Part shown: positions 5,246 to 5,725 of the stretch, piece by piece
How positions within the stretch are numbered: the first letter of the stretch is position 1
Layout: each line of letters starts with the position of its first letter
Source of the DNA: an uncultured Marinosulfonomonas sp.
Lineage (GTDB): Bacteria > Pseudomonadota > Alphaproteobacteria > Rhodobacterales > Rhodobacteraceae
Assembly (NCBI GenBank): GCA_947311455.1
Contig: CAMZKY010000197.1
Location: 1-5,725, forward strand
Reading direction: 5' to 3'
DNA: 5,725 nt
Program-made: the position numbers and the translations under genes
The notes under the pieces: model-generated
The model's input: the letters and a program-made list of their open reading frames with translations, nothing else
Told to the model about the DNA's origin: nothing
Database searches by the model: none

Positions 5246-5452
5246 ATGCCCATGCCCGATTTACTCGCCCATTTTTCCGCTCTCGAAGATCCGCATCAAA
5301 GCTGGAAAACGCTCTATCCCCTGCCCGAAGTCCTGTTGATCGTGCTGTGCGGCGTCATGGCCGGAGCCGACGATTTTGTCGAAATCGAACGCTGGGCGCA
5401 GCGTAAAATGAACTTTCTGCACCGCCTTTTGCTATTCAAAAACGACATTTGA
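5246..5452 (+). pseudogene. ISAs1-family transposase, N-terminal fragment
   Basis: From ATG 5246 (AGGAGG five bases upstream) the 68-residue peptide begins MPMPDLLAHFSALEDPHQSW and includes PEVLLIVLCGVMAGADDFVE and IERWAQRKMNFLHRLLLF. This is the conserved N-terminal domain of ISAs1-family (DDE_Tnp_1-associated) transposases. Intact family members are several times longer, with the DDE catalytic domain further on. Here the frame stops with TGA at 5450-5452, just where the family usually continues GIPSHDT or similar, and the following sequence is unlike ISAs1. The enzyme is therefore non-functional: it has no catalytic residues. The cause is probably insertion of the next element. An in-frame ATG at 5198 is not favoured because it lacks the strong ribosome site. 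Confidence 0.85.
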
Positions 5453-5499
5453 CCCGCGTTTATATAGCCAAGCGACATATTTATGATATTACTCCCTCT

Positions 5500-5637
5500 A
5501 TGAGTCATCCAGTTTCATTCCGCCGCCATGTTTTGCGTGTTAAAGAGTGTGAGGGGTTGAGTTTTGGCGAGACAGCCGACCGGTTTTCGGTGGGGATTGC
5601 TTCGGTGAAGCGCTGGTCCAAACGTTTGGAGCCTAGG
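5500..5637 (+). pseudogene. IS630-type transposase N-terminal (helix-turn-helix) part, broken by an insertion
   Basis: ATG 5500 opens MSHPVSFRRHVLRVKECEGL, then SFGETADRFSVGIASVKRWS and KRLEPR, 46 residues. This is the typical start of IS630-family transposase proteins: an N-terminal helix-turn-helix in which SVGIASVKRWSKR is the recognition helix region that binds the element ends. Homology ends exactly at CCTAGG (5632-5637), where the IS481 left end begins. The frame stays open to the window edge by chance. The DDE catalytic domain is missing from the window and would lie beyond the inserted element if retained. No good ribosome site is seen before 5500. Confidence 0.72.
5632..5637. repeat. 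CCTAGG target site at the IS481 left junction
   Basis: CCTAGG directly precedes the 5'-TGT of the IS481-type end. It fits the NCTAGN six-base target reported for Bordetella IS481, which is duplicated on insertion. The second copy would be outside the window. Confidence 0.55.
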
Positions 5638-5725
5638 TGTTTAGTCCTGGACTTTGATGGTGTATTATATTCCCAAGAATGGAAGGAAGGATTATGGGAC
5701 AAATTTTACACGGCAGCGCCACAAC
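5638..5725 (+). mobile_element. IS481-family element, left end
   Basis: The element probably starts with TGTTTAGTCCTGGACTTTG at 5638, a 5'-TGT end as is usual in this family, 56 bases before its transposase ATG. The rest of the element is beyond the window. The boundary is inferred from three coincident facts: loss of IS630 homology, the TGT, and a CTAG target. Confidence 0.68.
5694..5725 (+). CDS. IS481-family transposase, first codons (runs off the window)
   Basis: ATG 5694 gives MGQILHGSATT, the very characteristic N-terminus of a widespread IS481-family transposase group (MGQxLHGSATTTxAVR). The full proteins are DDE transposases with an N-terminal helix-turn-helix and a C-terminal integrase core. 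AGGAAGG (5684-5690) is a good ribosome site just upstream. Only ten full codons are visible, so whether the gene is intact cannot be judged. It is in a different frame from the IS630 fragment it interrupts. Confidence 0.78.
   Translation, partial: MGQILHGSAT

Larger units (their letters stand above)
5461..5637 (+). mobile_element. IS630-type element, left part only, interrupted by IS481
   Basis: The piece between the ISAs1 fragment and the IS481 end carries the start of an IS630-type transposase. Its left end is not fixed. IS630/Tc1 elements insert at TA, and TATATA at 5461-5466 is the natural candidate, with the terminal repeat starting about there. The right end and the opposite inverted repeat are outside the window, so neither boundary repeat can be confirmed. 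Confidence 0.55.

Noticed and set aside
5149..5406. An 85-codon plus-strand frame after tdk
   Set aside because: It has no ribosome site and overlaps the clear ISAs1 transposase frame. Its Arg/Ser-rich peptide is the alternate frame of that gene.
5638..5670. HAD-hydrolase-like motif LVLDFDGVLYS in the frame continuing from the IS630 fragment
   Set aside because: It lies exactly in the IS481 left end and its short leader, and the bases are better explained as an element end followed by the ribosome site and transposase ATG. The likeness to DxDGxL is chance read-through.

Overview
The window looks like alphaproteobacterial chromosome that becomes mobile-element territory at its right end. The lgt gene is followed by a MidA-type methyltransferase and lies divergent from a UbiK-type gene. 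The chemotaxis receptor is of the long HAMP-rich kind ending in a CheR/CheB docking pentapeptide. Both features, and the protein sequences themselves, point to Alphaproteobacteria. Base composition looks moderate rather than GC-rich. I cannot name a genus from this sequence.

Layout. Positions 1-994 (minus strand) hold the start of a MidA/NDUFAF7-like methyltransferase and complete lgt, 9 bases apart and probably co-transcribed. Positions 1089-1361 (plus strand) encode a UbiK-like coiled-coil protein sharing a short divergent promoter region with lgt. Positions 1394-3565 (minus strand) encode a 723-residue methyl-accepting chemotaxis protein, and upstream of it on the same strand (3656-4111) lies a small helix-turn-helix regulator. 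Positions 4112-4538 lie between divergent genes and have no convincing long protein gene. They contain, on the plus strand, a strongly structured RNA of about 220 nt (4259-4479) that I cannot assign to a known family, followed by a separate hairpin just before tdk. Positions 4539-5147 (plus strand) encode a complete type II thymidine kinase.

From about 5150 to the end is a nest of insertion-sequence pieces. An ISAs1-family transposase fragment is cut off after about 68 codons. It is followed by the start of an IS630-type transposase gene, which is broken at a CCTAGG site by the left end of an IS481-family element. The IS481 transposase begins 32 bases before the window ends.

How the parts relate. 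Lgt puts the lipid anchor on lipoproteins, MidA-type proteins methylate respiratory complex I factors, and UbiK assists ubiquinone synthesis, so the left end is envelope and respiration housekeeping. The receptor and the regulator may be linked by strand and position only. The most unusual item is the structured RNA between the regulator and tdk. G.U wobble pairs and a U-rich 3' tail both favour plus-strand transcription. Its family, expression and function are unknown from sequence alone.
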